A DNA stretch of 64,000 nt, taken from assembly GCA_046350295.1 (NCBI GenBank), contig JAXMAR010000001.1, positions 287,543 to 351,542 of the forward strand, written 5' to 3'. Shown piece after piece: positions 37,621 through 47,580 of this stretch. Below the pieces are notes generated by a model. It was not told where the DNA came from. It saw only the letters and a list, made by a program, of their open reading frames with translations, and ran no database searches. This stretch comes from JAXMAR01 sp046350295. GTDB lineage: Bacteria; Planctomycetota; Planctomycetia; Gemmatales; Gemmataceae. A program made the translations under genes and the position numbers. Numbering within the stretch: position 1 is the stretch's first letter; every line of letters starts with the position of its first letter.

Positions 37621-39698
37621 TTATCCCACCTCCGCCAGCTCGAGCGTCTTGCCGTAACGTTCCAGCACCACACGTCGGAGCGCCGCGTGCTCGGGTTTCT
37701 TCAGGCCCGCGTCCTCGGCGACCAGGCTGATCGCATCTTGCCGCGCGAGTTCCAGCAGATCACGATGGATCAGCGGATCGCCCACGCGAAACTCGCCCAG
37801 CCCGTGCTGCCGTGTCCCGAAGAATTCCCCGAGGCCGCGGAGTCGGGCGTCTTCCTCGGCCAGGACAAAGCCGTCCGCGGTTCGGCAAAAGATACGGAGC
37901 CGCTCCTTTGTCTCGTCGGTCGTCGCCTGTCCCAGGAGGTAGCATTCACCCGCAACGGGCCCGCGGCTGACCCGGCCGCGCAACTGGTGCAGCTGGGAGA
38001 GGCCGAAACGATCGGCGTGCTCGATGAGCATCATGGTCGCGTTGGGAACGTCGACGCCAACCTCGATCACGACCGTGGTCACCAGGAGATCCAGGGCGCC
38101 GCGGCGGAAGGTGTCCATCACCGTCTGCTTGGTCTCGTCATCGAGCCGGCCGTGCAACAGGCCGACGCGAAAATCGGCGAACGCGCCGTGGCGCAGTTCC
38201 TCGAACATCTGCTCCGCCGATTTGAGGGCCATCGTCTCGGATTCCTCCACCAGCGGATAGACAAGGTAGCCTTGCCGGCCTTCGCGCAGCCTTTGCCGGA
38301 ACTTGTCGTAGATTCGCTCGCGCTGGCTCTCGGCCTCCCAGCGCGTCAGGACGCCTTTGCGGCCGGGCGGCAGCTCGCGCATGATCGTCACATCGAGGTC
38401 GCCGAAGACGGTCAGCGCCACCGTGCGCGGGATCGGCGTCGCCGTCATGACCAGGTAGTGAGGCTCCTCGGCCAGTTTGCGGATGCGGGCTCGCTGGGTG
38501 ACGCCGAACTTGTGCTGCTCGTCGATGACGACGAGGCCGAGTCTGGCGAACTGCACGTCCTCCTGCACGAGCGAGGTGGTGCCGACGACGAGGTCGACCT
38601 CCCCCGCGCGGATGGCGTCGAGCGCGGCGCGGCGTTGACCGGTCGTCAGGCTGCCGGTCAGGAGCAGGCGGCGGACGCGGCTGTTGGCGAGATAGGTTTC
38701 AAGAGTGTTCCAGTGTTGGCGGGCGAGCACCTCGGTCGGCGCCATGATCGCGGCTTGATGCTTGTTGGCGACCGTGACGAGGAGGGCGTAGACGGCGACC
38801 GCCGTCTTGCCGGCGCCGACATCCGCCTGGAGCAGCCGTTGCATCGGCCGCTCGCTGGCGAGGTCCTTGCGGATCGCGACGACGGCGAAGTTCTGGTCGT
38901 TGGTCAGCGGGAAAGGGAAGAGCTTGCGAATGTGGTCGTCGATCGCCTGTGTCGTCGCCAACCGGGGCGCCTGCTGGCGATCGCGCAGCTCGCGGCGCGC
39001 AGGGCGAGCGCGACCTGGAGCACCAGGAACTCTTCATAGATGAAGCGGAACTTGGCTTGCCGGCCCTGCGCCATCGACTCGGGGAAGTGGACGTGCCGAG
39101 CCGCCTGGGCGGCGGGGGGATAGGCGTGCTGTTCGAGCAGCGTTTGCGGCAGGAAGTCGGAAACCTGCGCGGCATAGCGTTCGAGCGCCTGACGCAGCAT
39201 GTGCCGCAACTGGTCGGCGCGCAGCTCTTCGGTCAGGGCGTAGACCGGGACGACCTTCGTCTGCTGCTCCTGCTCCTCGTCCAGCGCTTGCACGCGCGGG
39301 TGTTGCATCTGCCAGTGGTCCTTGTACCACTTCGGTTTGCCGCTGAACGCCACCTTCTTGCCGAAGCGGAACTGCTGCGCCATCCAGACCTGGTTGAACC
39401 AGACGCCTTCGACGACGCGGCCCAGCTTGTCGGCGATGACGATGCGGACGATCTTGCGGCCGTCGTGCAATTCGTCGCCGAGGATCTCGACGACCTCGCC
39501 GTGCACGGTTTGCAGAGCGCCGGCGACGAGCTGATCGGCGGTCCGCACGTCGCTCAGGTCATCGAAGGAGCGCGGCAGGTGAAAGAGCAGATCGCGGACG
39601 TTGAGGATGCCGAGACGGCGCAGGATGTCCGCGCGGCTGGGGCCGACGCCCTTGAGGAACTGAACGCTCTGGTCGAGGTCGCTGGGCATGGATGCCAT
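37621..39698 (-). pseudogene. recG: ATP-dependent DNA helicase RecG, frameshifted
   Basis: RecG remodels stalled forks and Holliday junctions. The N-terminal half reads SVQFLKGVGPSRADILRRLG (wedge domain start) to FIYEEFLVLQVALALR. The helicase half reads from ELRDRQQAPRL and FPFPLTNDQNFAV through Walker A (QADVGAGKTAVA), DEQH (VVIDEQHKFGVTQR) and motif VI (QLHQLRGRVSRG). The two halves lie in different frames; a one-base deletion near 38990-39003, in the GC-rich CGCGGCGCGC, separates them. Together they give a normal length of about 690 residues. RecG is rarely lost, so a sequence error is quite possible. Confidence 0.9.
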
Positions 39699-39734
39699 CA
39701 CGAATACCAGCGTCGACGCTGGCGCCGTCGGGTA

Positions 39735-41444
39735 TTACACGGCCTTCCGGTCCCCGTCCGCGCCCTGGAAGAGACGCACGTCGACGCGCTGGGCCTTGGA
39801 GAGGTCGACTCGCTCGTCGGCAAGATCGAACTCAAGGCGCGGCTCTTCCGCGAGCTGGAGGGGCAGCCGGACGGTGAAGGTGCTGCCGCGGCCCAGTTCG
39901 CTTTGCAGTGTCACGTCGCCGCCCAGGAGCTTGCTCAACTCGCGGACGATAGAGAGGCCCAGGCCGGTGCCGGCGTGCTCGCGCGTCAGGGGATTGCCGG
40001 ATTGGCGGAATTTCTGGAAGACCAGCTCCTGCTCCTCGGGGGCGATTCCGACGCCGGTGTCGATGACGATCAGCGTGACGAAGCGGGCGTCCGCCGCTGC
40101 CTTCAAGAGCACCCGGCCCCCCTCGGGCGTGAACTTGATCGCGTTCGACAGGAGGTTCTGGAGGATTTGCTGCAGCTTCCCCATGTCCTGGCGCAGGCTC
40201 GGCATGTCCGGCGCGACCTGGCTGTGCAGGTCGATGTTCTTCTTTTCCGCCAGCGGCCGAAACATGTTCAACAATCCCTCGCACACGTCCTGGAGGTTGA
40301 AGTTCTCGAGCCGCACCTGCATCTTGCCGGCCTCGATCTTGGCGAGATCGAGAATGTCGTTGATGAGGTTGAGCAGCTTCTGGCCGCTCGTCTGGATGTT
40401 CTTGACCCAGCGGTCCTGCTTGTCGCTCAGCTGAGCGCTGGAAAGCAAGACGTCGGAAAAGCCGAGGATGCTGTTGAGGGGGGTGCGCAGCTCGTGGCTC
40501 ATCGTGGCGAGGAAGTCGCTCTTGACGCGGTTGGATTCGTAGAGGGCCATGTTGGCCTGGGCCAGCTCGTCGACCTTGCGGTCGAGGTCGGCGTTCACCT
40601 TGCGCCAGCGGTCCTGCATGCTGACGAGGTTGCGGAGCATGCGGTTGAAGGCGTGGGAGAGGTCCTCGAACTCGTCGCCGGTCTGAATTTCGCTCCGGAC
40701 GTTCAACTCGCCGGAGGAGATGGCGTCGGAGACGTCCTTCAGGTGCTTGACGGGCTTGACGATGATGTAGCGAACGATGATCCAGCTCCCGGCCATGATC
40801 AGGATGGCGGTGACCAGGGCCGTCCCCATCAGGATGGCCCGGTTCCAGTGCACGCCTTCCTCGATCGCCTTCGTCGAGAGGCCGATGCGCATGAGCGCCA
40901 TCAGGTCCCCCTCGGAAACCGGCCCCATTCCCTTGCGGCTTGCCGACGCCTGATGGCACTGCAGGCAGGAGCGCTCCGCCCGGATCGGCGCGTAGTAGAG
41001 GAGGGTGTGCTCGCCGCGGATGAGACGCGTGGCGCCGTCCTCGCCCGCCTCCCCCTTGAGCAGATCCTTGTGCAGGTCGCGCTCGAACGTGTCGCCCTGC
41101 TTGTTCTCCTTCACCATGGAGTAGAGAAACGTGTACAGGTAGTTGATTCCTTGCTCCTTGCCGAGGAGTGATTGCGACAGATCGAGCGCAGACTTCAGCG
41201 GTTCTCCTTCCAGCTTGGGCTCGTCCATCGATTGCATGCGCGCCATGTGGTGCTGCGCCAGGAGGGACGGGACCAGGAGCTTGGCCGAAGTCGTCGCCTG
41301 CTCGTAGGCCAGGTGCTCCGTCTGGTAGGCGTAGAGCCAGAAACTTAGGGTGATCAGGATGAGGATGCCAATGCCGAAGAGGAAGCGGCACTTCCGCTCC
41401 AGGCTCGTCTCTCCCAAAAGTCGCTTGAACGCCCGATACGACAT
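39735..41444 (-). CDS. Membrane sensor histidine kinase with a CxxCH (heme c-like) sensor domain
   Basis: The 569-residue protein has two membrane helices (about 20-40 and 203-226) flanking a periplasmic domain of about 160 residues. That domain ends in Cys160-Leu-Gln-Cys163-His164, a c-type heme attachment motif, and resembles DUF3365 (Tll0287-like) sensors. A HAMP domain follows (230-280), then HisKA with His317 (TMSHELRTPLNSILGFS) and the ATPase domain (LLSNAIKFTPEGG, DTGVGIAPEE, GTGLGLSIVREL). It likely senses redox state or a gas. No response regulator adjoins. It lies between mutM and recG on the same strand, 36 bases before recG. Confidence 0.9.
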   Translation of the reverse strand: MSYRAFKRLLGETSLERKCRFLFGIGILILITLSFWLYAYQTEHLAYEQATTSAKLLVPSLLAQHHMARMQSMDEPKLEGEPLKSALDLSQSLLGKEQGINYLYTFLYSMVKENKQGDTFERDLHKDLLKGEAGEDGATRLIRGEHTLLYYAPIRAERSCLQCHQASASRKGMGPVSEGDLMALMRIGLSTKAIEEGVHWNRAILMGTALVTAILIMAGSWIIVRYIIVKPVKHLKDVSDAISSGELNVRSEIQTGDEFEDLSHAFNRMLRNLVSMQDRWRKVNADLDRKVDELAQANMALYESNRVKSDFLATMSHELRTPLNSILGFSDVLLSSAQLSDKQDRWVKNIQTSGQKLLNLINDILDLAKIEAGKMQVRLENFNLQDVCEGLLNMFRPLAEKKNIDLHSQVAPDMPSLRQDMGKLQQILQNLLSNAIKFTPEGGRVLLKAAADARFVTLIVIDTGVGIAPEEQELVFQKFRQSGNPLTREHAGTGLGLSIVRELSKLLGGDVTLQSELGRGSTFTVRLPLQLAEEPRLEFDLADERVDLSKAQRVDVRLFQGADGDRKAV

Positions 41445-41533
41445 CGCTTCTCGGTTTCTTGTCTTTGGTTTGCGCTCACGGCGCCAATCGTCTTCACCCG
41501 TTCGATCCGATTGTACCGAAAAACGCCCAAGCG

Positions 41534-42358
41534 CTACCGGGTCTTCTGGCACTTCGGGCAAAAATGCGTTGATCGCCCAGCCAGCCGGATGCCCGCGATC
41601 GGCGTGCGGCAGCGCAAGCACGGCTCGCCGTCACGGCCGTAGACCCGAAACTCGCGCTGAAACCCGCCTTGCAGCCCGGAGCCACCGACGTAATCGCGGA
41701 TGCTCGAGCCGCGCAGGCCGATGGCGCGTTCCAACACGCGGACGATCGCTTGACGGAGCCGTTCGGCTGGCCTCGTCTTCAGGTCGCACGCGCGCAAGCG
41801 CGGATCGAGCTTCGCCTCGAAGAGCGATTCGTCCGCGTAGATATTGCCCACGCCGGCGACGACCGTCTGATCCAGCAGCACCGCCTTGAGGCAGCGCCGC
41901 GCCCGCGCGAGCCGCTCGCGCCAGTAGGCGGCGTCAACGTCCCAGGGCTCGGGCCCCAGGCCGCAGACGGAGAAGAAGCTCTCCACGGCCGCGGCGTCCG
42001 GAAAGAATGTGACGCTGCCGAAGCGGCGCACATCGCGAAAGCGCAGCTCACGGCCGCCGTCGTCGAGCCCGAAGACGACGTGCGTATGATCTTGACGTTT
42101 CTCCCCGGAAGAGACAACGGTGAACTGCCCCGTCATCCCCAGATGAACGAGAAGAAAGCGCCCCTCCAGGTCGATGCGAATCCATTTGCCGCGCCGGTCC
42201 ACGGCGCGGACGGTCCGGCCCAGAAGGAGCGAGCGCCAGCGCGACTGGAAGGGACGCCGCAGCGCCCGCCGCCCGGCGAAGACCCCGCCGATGCGGCGCC
42301 CGACGAGCAGGGGCCGCAGATCGCGAACAACGGTTTCGACTTCGGGAAGCTCGGGCAT
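41534..42358 (-). CDS. mutM: Formamidopyrimidine-DNA glycosylase
   Basis: MutM (Fpg) excises 8-oxoguanine and ring-opened purines and nicks the abasic site. The 274-residue protein starts MPELPEVETVVRDLRP, giving the catalytic Pro2 (after Met removal) and Glu3. Lys58 in DRRGKWIRIDLEG and the NIYADESLF helix are conserved. The C-terminal zinc finger is C247-x2-C250-x16-C267-x2-C270. It is divergent from trpB with an 84-base gap, and heads a minus-strand run mutM - kinase - recG, a DNA-repair grouping with a sensor inside. Confidence 0.95.
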   Translation of the reverse strand: MPELPEVETVVRDLRPLLVGRRIGGVFAGRRALRRPFQSRWRSLLLGRTVRAVDRRGKWIRIDLEGRFLLVHLGMTGQFTVVSSGEKRQDHTHVVFGLDDGGRELRFRDVRRFGSVTFFPDAAAVESFFSVCGLGPEPWDVDAAYWRERLARARRCLKAVLLDQTVVAGVGNIYADESLFEAKLDPRLRACDLKTRPAERLRQAIVRVLERAIGLRGSSIRDYVGGSGLQGGFQREFRVYGRDGEPCLRCRTPIAGIRLAGRSTHFCPKCQKTR

Positions 42359-42442
42359 GATCGGACAATCCATGATGACAACGGCGCGAAACGAAGACGT
42401 ATCGCTAGAATAACAAAGCGACGCTGAAAAAACGGAACGAAC

Positions 42443-43645
42443 ATGACGCAGACCACCGTCCCCGATCCCCAAGGCCGCTTCGGATCCTACGGCGGCCGTT
42501 ACGTCCCCGAAACGCTGATGTTCGCCCTGCGCCAGCTCACCGAGCACTACGACGCGGCGCGTGACGACCCGGAATTCCAGAAGCAGTTCCATTACTACCT
42601 CGACCACTACGTCGGCCGGCCCTCCCCCCTGTACTTCGCGGAGCGGCTCACCAAGCAGGCGGGCGGGGCGCGCATTTTCCTGAAGCGCGAGGACCTCAAC
42701 CACACCGGGGCCCACAAGATCAACAACAGCATCGGCCAGGCGCTCTTGACGCGGCGGATGGGCAAGCCGCGCATCATCGCCGAGACGGGCGCGGGACAGC
42801 ACGGCGTCGCCACCGCGACCGCCGCCGCCCTCTTCGGGCTCAAGTGCCAGGTCTACATGGGCGAGGAGGACGTGCGCCGGCAGAAGCTGAACGTCTTCAA
42901 GATGAAGGCGCTCGGCACGGAGGTCGTCACCGTCACCAGCGGCAGCCGCACGCTCCGCGACGCCATCAATGAAGCCATGCGCGACTGGATGGCGAGCGTC
43001 GAGCACACGCATTACATCATCGGCAGTGTCGTCGGTCCCCATCCGTTCCCGATGATGGTGCGCGATTTCCAGGCGGTCATCGGCAAGGAGGCGCGGGAGC
43101 AGAGCCTGGCCCAGATCGGCCGCTTGCCGGATGTTGTCGTCGCCTGCGTGGGCGGAGGCAGCAACTCGGCGGGCATGTTCTACCCGTTCGCGGCGGACAG
43201 GGAAGTCGACCTGGTCGGCGTCGAGGCCGGCGGTCGCGGCGCGAGTCAAGGCGAGCACGCGGCGACCTTGAGCCACGGCGCCCCGGGTGTCCTGCACGGT
43301 TCGTTCAGCTACGTGCTTCAAGACACGGACGGGCAGACCGCGGTCGTCCATTCGGTCTCCGCCGGCCTCGATTATCCCGGCGTCGGCCCGGAGCACAGCT
43401 ACTGGAAGGACAGCGGCCGGGTGCGCTATACGAGCGTCAACGATCAGCAAGCGCTCGACGCGTTCGGCGTTTGCAGCCGGCTCGAGGGCATCCTCCCCGC
43501 GCTCGAAACGGCGCACGCCATCCACGAGGCGATGCGGCTCGCGGCCGGGCGCAGCCACGACGACGTCATTGTCGTCTGTTTCTCGGGACGCGGCGACAAG
43601 GATTGCTTCGAGGTGGCCCGGTTGCTCGGCGACGAGATTGAGTAA
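42443..43645 (+). CDS. trpB: Tryptophan synthase beta subunit
   Basis: TrpB joins indole and serine to make tryptophan, using pyridoxal phosphate. The 400-residue length is standard. The PLP lysine is Lys92 in LNHTGAHKINN. The gatekeeping glutamate and the GGGSNSAGMF phosphate loop (CVGGGSNSAGMFYPF) are present, as is GVEAGGRG and the C-terminal FSGRGDKD. The ATG at 42443 gives the family start TVPDPQGRFGSYGGRYVPET. The trpA gene follows after a 252-base spacer filled by a large palindrome (43683-43881). Confidence 0.97.
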   Translation: MTQTTVPDPQGRFGSYGGRYVPETLMFALRQLTEHYDAARDDPEFQKQFHYYLDHYVGRPSPLYFAERLTKQAGGARIFLKREDLNHTGAHKINNSIGQALLTRRMGKPRIIAETGAGQHGVATATAAALFGLKCQVYMGEEDVRRQKLNVFKMKALGTEVVTVTSGSRTLRDAINEAMRDWMASVEHTHYIIGSVVGPHPFPMMVRDFQAVIGKEAREQSLAQIGRLPDVVVACVGGGSNSAGMFYPFAADREVDLVGVEAGGRGASQGEHAATLSHGAPGVLHGSFSYVLQDTDGQTAVVHSVSAGLDYPGVGPEHSYWKDSGRVRYTSVNDQQALDAFGVCSRLEGILPALETAHAIHEAMRLAAGRSHDDVIVVCFSGRGDKDCFEVARLLGDEIE

Positions 43646-43682
43646 GCGACAAGCGACCGCACAGCGAAAGTTCAGACTGTTG

Positions 43683-43881
43683 AGCCCCAAAGGGGCGGCA
43701 GGCAATAGCCAGGGGCGTGAGCCCCTGGAAGGTCACGACGACGTGATCCGAGCCCCGAAGGGGCGACAGTGCCGGGGCGGTCACACGGGCACTGTCGCCC
43801 CTTCGGGACTTCCCTGAATCGTGTCGTCGCTTCCCCCAGGGGCTTACGCCCCTGGCTATTGGCTGCCGCCCCTTTGGGGCT
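43683..43881. repeat. Nested inverted repeats in the trpB-trpA spacer
   Basis: Outer arms: AGCCCCAAAGGGGCGGCAGG onward (43683-43729, including CAATAGCCAGGGGCGTGAGC) and its reverse complement at 43837-43881. Inner arms: CCCCGAAGGGGCGACAGTGC (43754-43773) and GCACTGTCGCCCCTTCGGG at about 43789-43807. As RNA the whole spacer could fold into one long stem. The units resemble mobile palindromic repeats known from planctomycete intergenic regions. Confidence 0.85.
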
Positions 43882-43897
43882 GGAAGATGCCAACGCC

Positions 43898-44719
43898 ATG
43901 AATCCAATCGACAACACATTCCAGGCACTGCGCGACAAGAAGCGCAAGGCGTTCATCCCGTTCATCACGGCCGGCGATCCCGACGTCGACACGACGGTCG
44001 CGCTCGCCAGAGAACTGGCGGCGCGCGGCGCCTCCCTCATCGAGATCGGCATTCCCTACAGCGATCCGATCGCGGACGGCAGCGTCATCCAGGCCTCGTA
44101 CACACGCGCGCTCGACAAGGGCGTGAAGATCGACGCCATCTTGGCGGCGCTGCGGACGCTGACCGTGTCCCCCGACTGGAAAGAAAGCGGCGTCCCGCTG
44201 GTCGCGATGGTCTCGTTCAGCCTGGTGCACCACCGCGGCCCGGAGCGCTTCATTGCGCAGGCGCGGGAGGCGGGTCTGAGCGGCGCGATCGTGCCCGATT
44301 TACCGGTCGACGAGGCGGAACCCCTGGCGCGCGAGGCGGCCAAGCAGGACTTCAAGCTCATTCAGCTGGTGACGCCGACCACGCCGCGCGAGCGCGCGCT
44401 TCGCATCGCCCGCACATCCACCGGTTTTCTCTACTGCGTCAGCGTTGTCGGCATCACCGGCGAGCGGAGCGAGATCCCGCCGTCCCTCCTCGAACAACTG
44501 GCCTGGCTGCGCGGCCAGACGCCGCTGCCCCTGTGCGTCGGCTTCGGCATCAGCAAGGCCGAGCACGTGCGGCTGCTGCGCGAGGCGGCGGACGGCGTGA
44601 TCGTCGGCAGTGCCATCGTCCGCAGGCTCGAGGAAATGGGGCGCCGGCCGGGCGCCGAGGTGATCGCGGAGATCGGAGCGCAGGTCGAGAAACTGGTCGC
44701 GGCGCTCCATGGGAAATGA
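43898..44719 (+). CDS. trpA: Tryptophan synthase alpha subunit
   Basis: TrpA cleaves indole-3-glycerol phosphate and passes indole to TrpB. The 273-residue TIM barrel has both catalytic acids, Glu49 (SLIEIGIPYSDP) and Asp60 (IADGSVIQ), at the same positions as in E. coli. Phosphate-binding motifs (GFGISKAEHV, ADGVIVGSAIV) are intact. The ATG at 43898 gives the family start. Translation cannot be directly coupled to trpB because of the structured 252-base spacer. Confidence 0.97.
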   Translation: MNPIDNTFQALRDKKRKAFIPFITAGDPDVDTTVALARELAARGASLIEIGIPYSDPIADGSVIQASYTRALDKGVKIDAILAALRTLTVSPDWKESGVPLVAMVSFSLVHHRGPERFIAQAREAGLSGAIVPDLPVDEAEPLAREAAKQDFKLIQLVTPTTPRERALRIARTSTGFLYCVSVVGITGERSEIPPSLLEQLAWLRGQTPLPLCVGFGISKAEHVRLLREAADGVIVGSAIVRRLEEMGRRPGAEVIAEIGAQVEKLVAALHGK

Positions 44720-44726
44720 CCGCCGG

Positions 44727-45347
44727 TCAAGGTTCTTCACAGACGATCACCGATCCCCGCTCGACGCCTTTTGCATAGAGCGCCACGAAGTCGGGCCACC
44801 ATTCGCTTGCGAGAGCGAGTTCCTCCTCACGATCCTCGTCCGTTCGCAGTTGATCGATGGGCCGAAGCGCGTCGGCGCTCCACTTGCTCGTGTCGACTGC
44901 GTCGAGGTACTCGGCGAGGAAGCGCATATCGTCCGCATCGTTCCAGCCGACGTGGAGCGGGCGATGAACGTAGGAGCCGATGCGGAGATCGCGGCTGCCG
45001 AAAAAGGCACGTTGGATGGGCGCCAGACCGCCTCGGTCGCCGGTGGTCCGTTCGAGGGACTCCGGGGCGAGAAACGCGGCAAGCGTCCGCGGATCGAGTG
45101 GTAGGCGAGGCATTGCCAGGGCCGTGAGGATCAGCGTCTCGCCGACGACGGCCTGAAAGACGTGCCGGTCGTAGGCGGCGCCAAGGGAGTGAACGAGGAT
45201 CGAGTCGTTTGCGGCGGCGAGCGGCAGATGAGGCAAGAGGTTGCGCAGGAGCGCGAAGGATCTCCGCCGGCGGCAGGCGAGCATGCGCGCCGGCAGGAGA
45301 GTGTCGTGGAAAAAGGCGCCCTCCAGAACGTGGAAGTAATGTAGCAT
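44727..45347 (-). CDS. Hypothetical protein
   Basis: The 206-residue product has no signal peptide or membrane helix. It begins MLHYFHVLEGAFFHDTLLPA and is rich in Arg and Leu early on, with a conserved-looking centre (PIQRAFFGSRDLRIGSYVHR, VGWNDADDMRFLAEYLDAVD) and ends VERGSVIVCEEP. I recognise no family. It converges on trpA with a 7-base gap and lies 31 bases after the propeller gene on its own strand. The frame is open further 5' to 45422 but overlaps that gene. Confidence 0.6.
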   Translation of the reverse strand: MLHYFHVLEGAFFHDTLLPARMLACRRRRSFALLRNLLPHLPLAAANDSILVHSLGAAYDRHVFQAVVGETLILTALAMPRLPLDPRTLAAFLAPESLERTTGDRGGLAPIQRAFFGSRDLRIGSYVHRPLHVGWNDADDMRFLAEYLDAVDTSKWSADALRPIDQLRTDEDREEELALASEWWPDFVALYAKGVERGSVIVCEEP

Positions 45348-45378
45348 CGGCTGTCCCAAGGAGCGGCCCGGCACGCCC

Positions 45379-47442
45379 TCATTCAAAGGCGGCTCCAATC
45401 CGCCGCCGGATCGCCGCTCCATCGCGCCGCGCGTCGCGCTCCCTATTTGTCAGGGCCCGCCCGTCGTTGAACAAGAGCACGTACTTCTCCGCGCCGGCCG
45501 TGGCGTCCCAGAGGCCATCCTCCGTGTAGATGACATACCCGAGGACGCCGCTGTCGACAGGCATGACATGAACGTGGGCCACGACCCGTCCATCGTCGGC
45601 GTCCAGAAGATCGACCTCGCCGCGAATGCCGAGACTCCGGAGGAGAACGCCTCCCGGCAGTGGCGTGTTGTAAGGAGGGCTTTCGGACGAACCGCCGTCC
45701 CCCGCCATCCAGTCGGCCAGGATGTCCCCCTTGTCGGGATCGATGAGCAGGCAACGGCCGCGACCGTCCTGCAACACGAGGCGTTTTCGCTTGGCGCCGT
45801 GGACCTCCTGAACGTGCATGACTTCGCGAATCGGGAACGGCTTGCCGAAGCCGGCCTTGACGTGGTAGGTTCGCGCGTGGTCGTAGCCGGAGATGAGCCA
45901 GTCGCCGGAGAAGGCGAAGACACGCGGATAAGTCGCCTTGCCTTTCAACGAGACCCGCTCGATTTCCTTGGCGGTGGCGGCCTCGAAGACCAGCAACTCA
46001 TTCTCGTGGACGAGCGCGATCTCGCGCGCGTCGGCGCTCAACGCGTGCGACATGCCGAGGAACGGGTTGCCCATGGACGGCGCCTTGCCGACGAGGGCGC
46101 CGTCTTTCTTTCGCAGGACGACGACGCGCCCGTTGCCCAGATCGCCGGAGATCGCGAAGTGCTCCGCGCCGGCGTCGGTGACGAGCGTGTGACAGGTTCC
46201 GGTGTCGCTCCAGTGCCAGACCGGCTTCTTCTCCCCCAGGCGGTGAAACAGCGCGTTCCCGTCGACGAGGACGGCCGTGCCGTCGTCGAAGAAATAGAGA
46301 TTGCGGCGTTTCCGGTCGCCGATGTCCGACTCGAAAAGGACTTCCTTGCCGTCCAGGTCGCGAATGGTCAGCGGCTCGAACACCCGCTTGTAGAAAAGAT
46401 GCCGCAGACCGAGGCGACCTTCCTTGTCGGGGCGCGTGGGGCCGAGGCTGGTCGAGCCGTCGCGGCGGATCGTGAGGACGGCCAGGTTGGAGCCGAAGCC
46501 CTTGCCCGACGGCGCCTGGAGCGCCAGCCGCAAATCGTCCTTCGTCACTTGCGACATGATCGGCGTGTAGTGATGGGAGGTGCGCTGGCTGACGGTCAGT
46601 TCCTTGAAGACGGCTTGTGTTTTCGCCTCGGCGAGCATCTTGGCCGTCTTCCCCTCGGCCGCCTTGAGCGCCTTGGGCGGCTCGTATTTCTCGAGATGAA
46701 CCCACTTGACGCCCGCCTCGACCTTGACAATCGGCTTGGCGGCTGCCCCCTTGGGGAGCTTCGAGCCGAAACGGCCCGTGCTGGGCCCCGTGGCGACCAC
46801 GCAGGCGCCGGTCTTCACGTTCAGACGCATGTCGACAGGAAAGATGACCGGCAGCATCGAGTAGGGGTTGCCGCCGGTACCGCGAACCACGGCCTCATCG
46901 CCATCGAAGGCGATGCACGATTCCAGAGCGCCGGCGACGACGATGGGCGTGGAGCGTTTCCATTTCCAGGCCCTTTCCTTGCGGTCGAAGACGCCCAGGC
47001 TGAGCATCCTGCCGAACGCGCTCGGCGCGTCGTCGTCGTCGTCGATCTGTCCCAGGGCGGCGACGAGAGCGCCGCCGCTCTGCACGGCGACGGCGGCAAA
47101 CGAACCTGAAGCAAGCGTCTCGACGGCGCCGCTCTTGAGATCGAGCCAGTAGAGCCCGTGCTGGCCGCAGAAGCCCAGGCTGCGGTTGTCGGCGTCAAAG
47201 TCAAACGATTCGATCACGTCCGGCATGTGACGTTGGTAAATCACCTGCTTGGCGTTCAGATCGATGACGACGAGCAGGTGGCGCCAGGTTCCGGCCAGGA
47301 GCGCGACATGGGAGCCATCGGGTGAGAAGCGGCGATGAGCCGGATAGGCGTCAGGGACATCCTGGACGACGACGCGCGGAGCGGCCGCGGCAGAGGAAGC
47401 CGAAAACGTCGCGAGCGTCAACACGGCAAGATTGCGGACCAT
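45379..47442 (-). CDS. Secreted WD40-like beta-propeller protein
   Basis: The 687-residue protein has a Sec signal peptide (VLTLATFSASSAAAAP). The remainder shows degenerate propeller repeats with typical blade starts: RFSPDGSHVALLAGTWR, FDADNRSLGFCGQHGLYWLD, and AHALSADAREIALVHENELL-like blades. A helical insertion near residues 240-280 (EKYEPPKALKAAEGKTAKML) breaks the series. No catalytic motif is visible. It may be a periplasmic scaffold. It precedes the hypothetical gene at 44727 on the same strand. Confidence 0.7.
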   Translation of the reverse strand: MVRNLAVLTLATFSASSAAAAPRVVVQDVPDAYPAHRRFSPDGSHVALLAGTWRHLLVVIDLNAKQVIYQRHMPDVIESFDFDADNRSLGFCGQHGLYWLDLKSGAVETLASGSFAAVAVQSGGALVAALGQIDDDDDAPSAFGRMLSLGVFDRKERAWKWKRSTPIVVAGALESCIAFDGDEAVVRGTGGNPYSMLPVIFPVDMRLNVKTGACVVATGPSTGRFGSKLPKGAAAKPIVKVEAGVKWVHLEKYEPPKALKAAEGKTAKMLAEAKTQAVFKELTVSQRTSHHYTPIMSQVTKDDLRLALQAPSGKGFGSNLAVLTIRRDGSTSLGPTRPDKEGRLGLRHLFYKRVFEPLTIRDLDGKEVLFESDIGDRKRRNLYFFDDGTAVLVDGNALFHRLGEKKPVWHWSDTGTCHTLVTDAGAEHFAISGDLGNGRVVVLRKKDGALVGKAPSMGNPFLGMSHALSADAREIALVHENELLVFEAATAKEIERVSLKGKATYPRVFAFSGDWLISGYDHARTYHVKAGFGKPFPIREVMHVQEVHGAKRKRLVLQDGRGRCLLIDPDKGDILADWMAGDGGSSESPPYNTPLPGGVLLRSLGIRGEVDLLDADDGRVVAHVHVMPVDSGVLGYVIYTEDGLWDATAGAEKYVLLFNDGRALTNRERDARRDGAAIRRRIGAAFE

Positions 47443-47580
47443 AGAAGCTCCAATGTAGCCGAAGTCGGCGGTGGCGAGAGCTCATTGGATAGACGAAAGC
47501 AGGGGCCGGATCGTTGGCTTCGACTCAGGTCCGCGGGGGCCGGTATAATGACGTCGTTGCCATTGCTGAAGGGAGCACGC

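Noticed and set aside
47544..47549. TATAAT as the prmC promoter
   Set aside because: No -35 hexamer at 16-18 bases; kept only as a remark in the gene entry.
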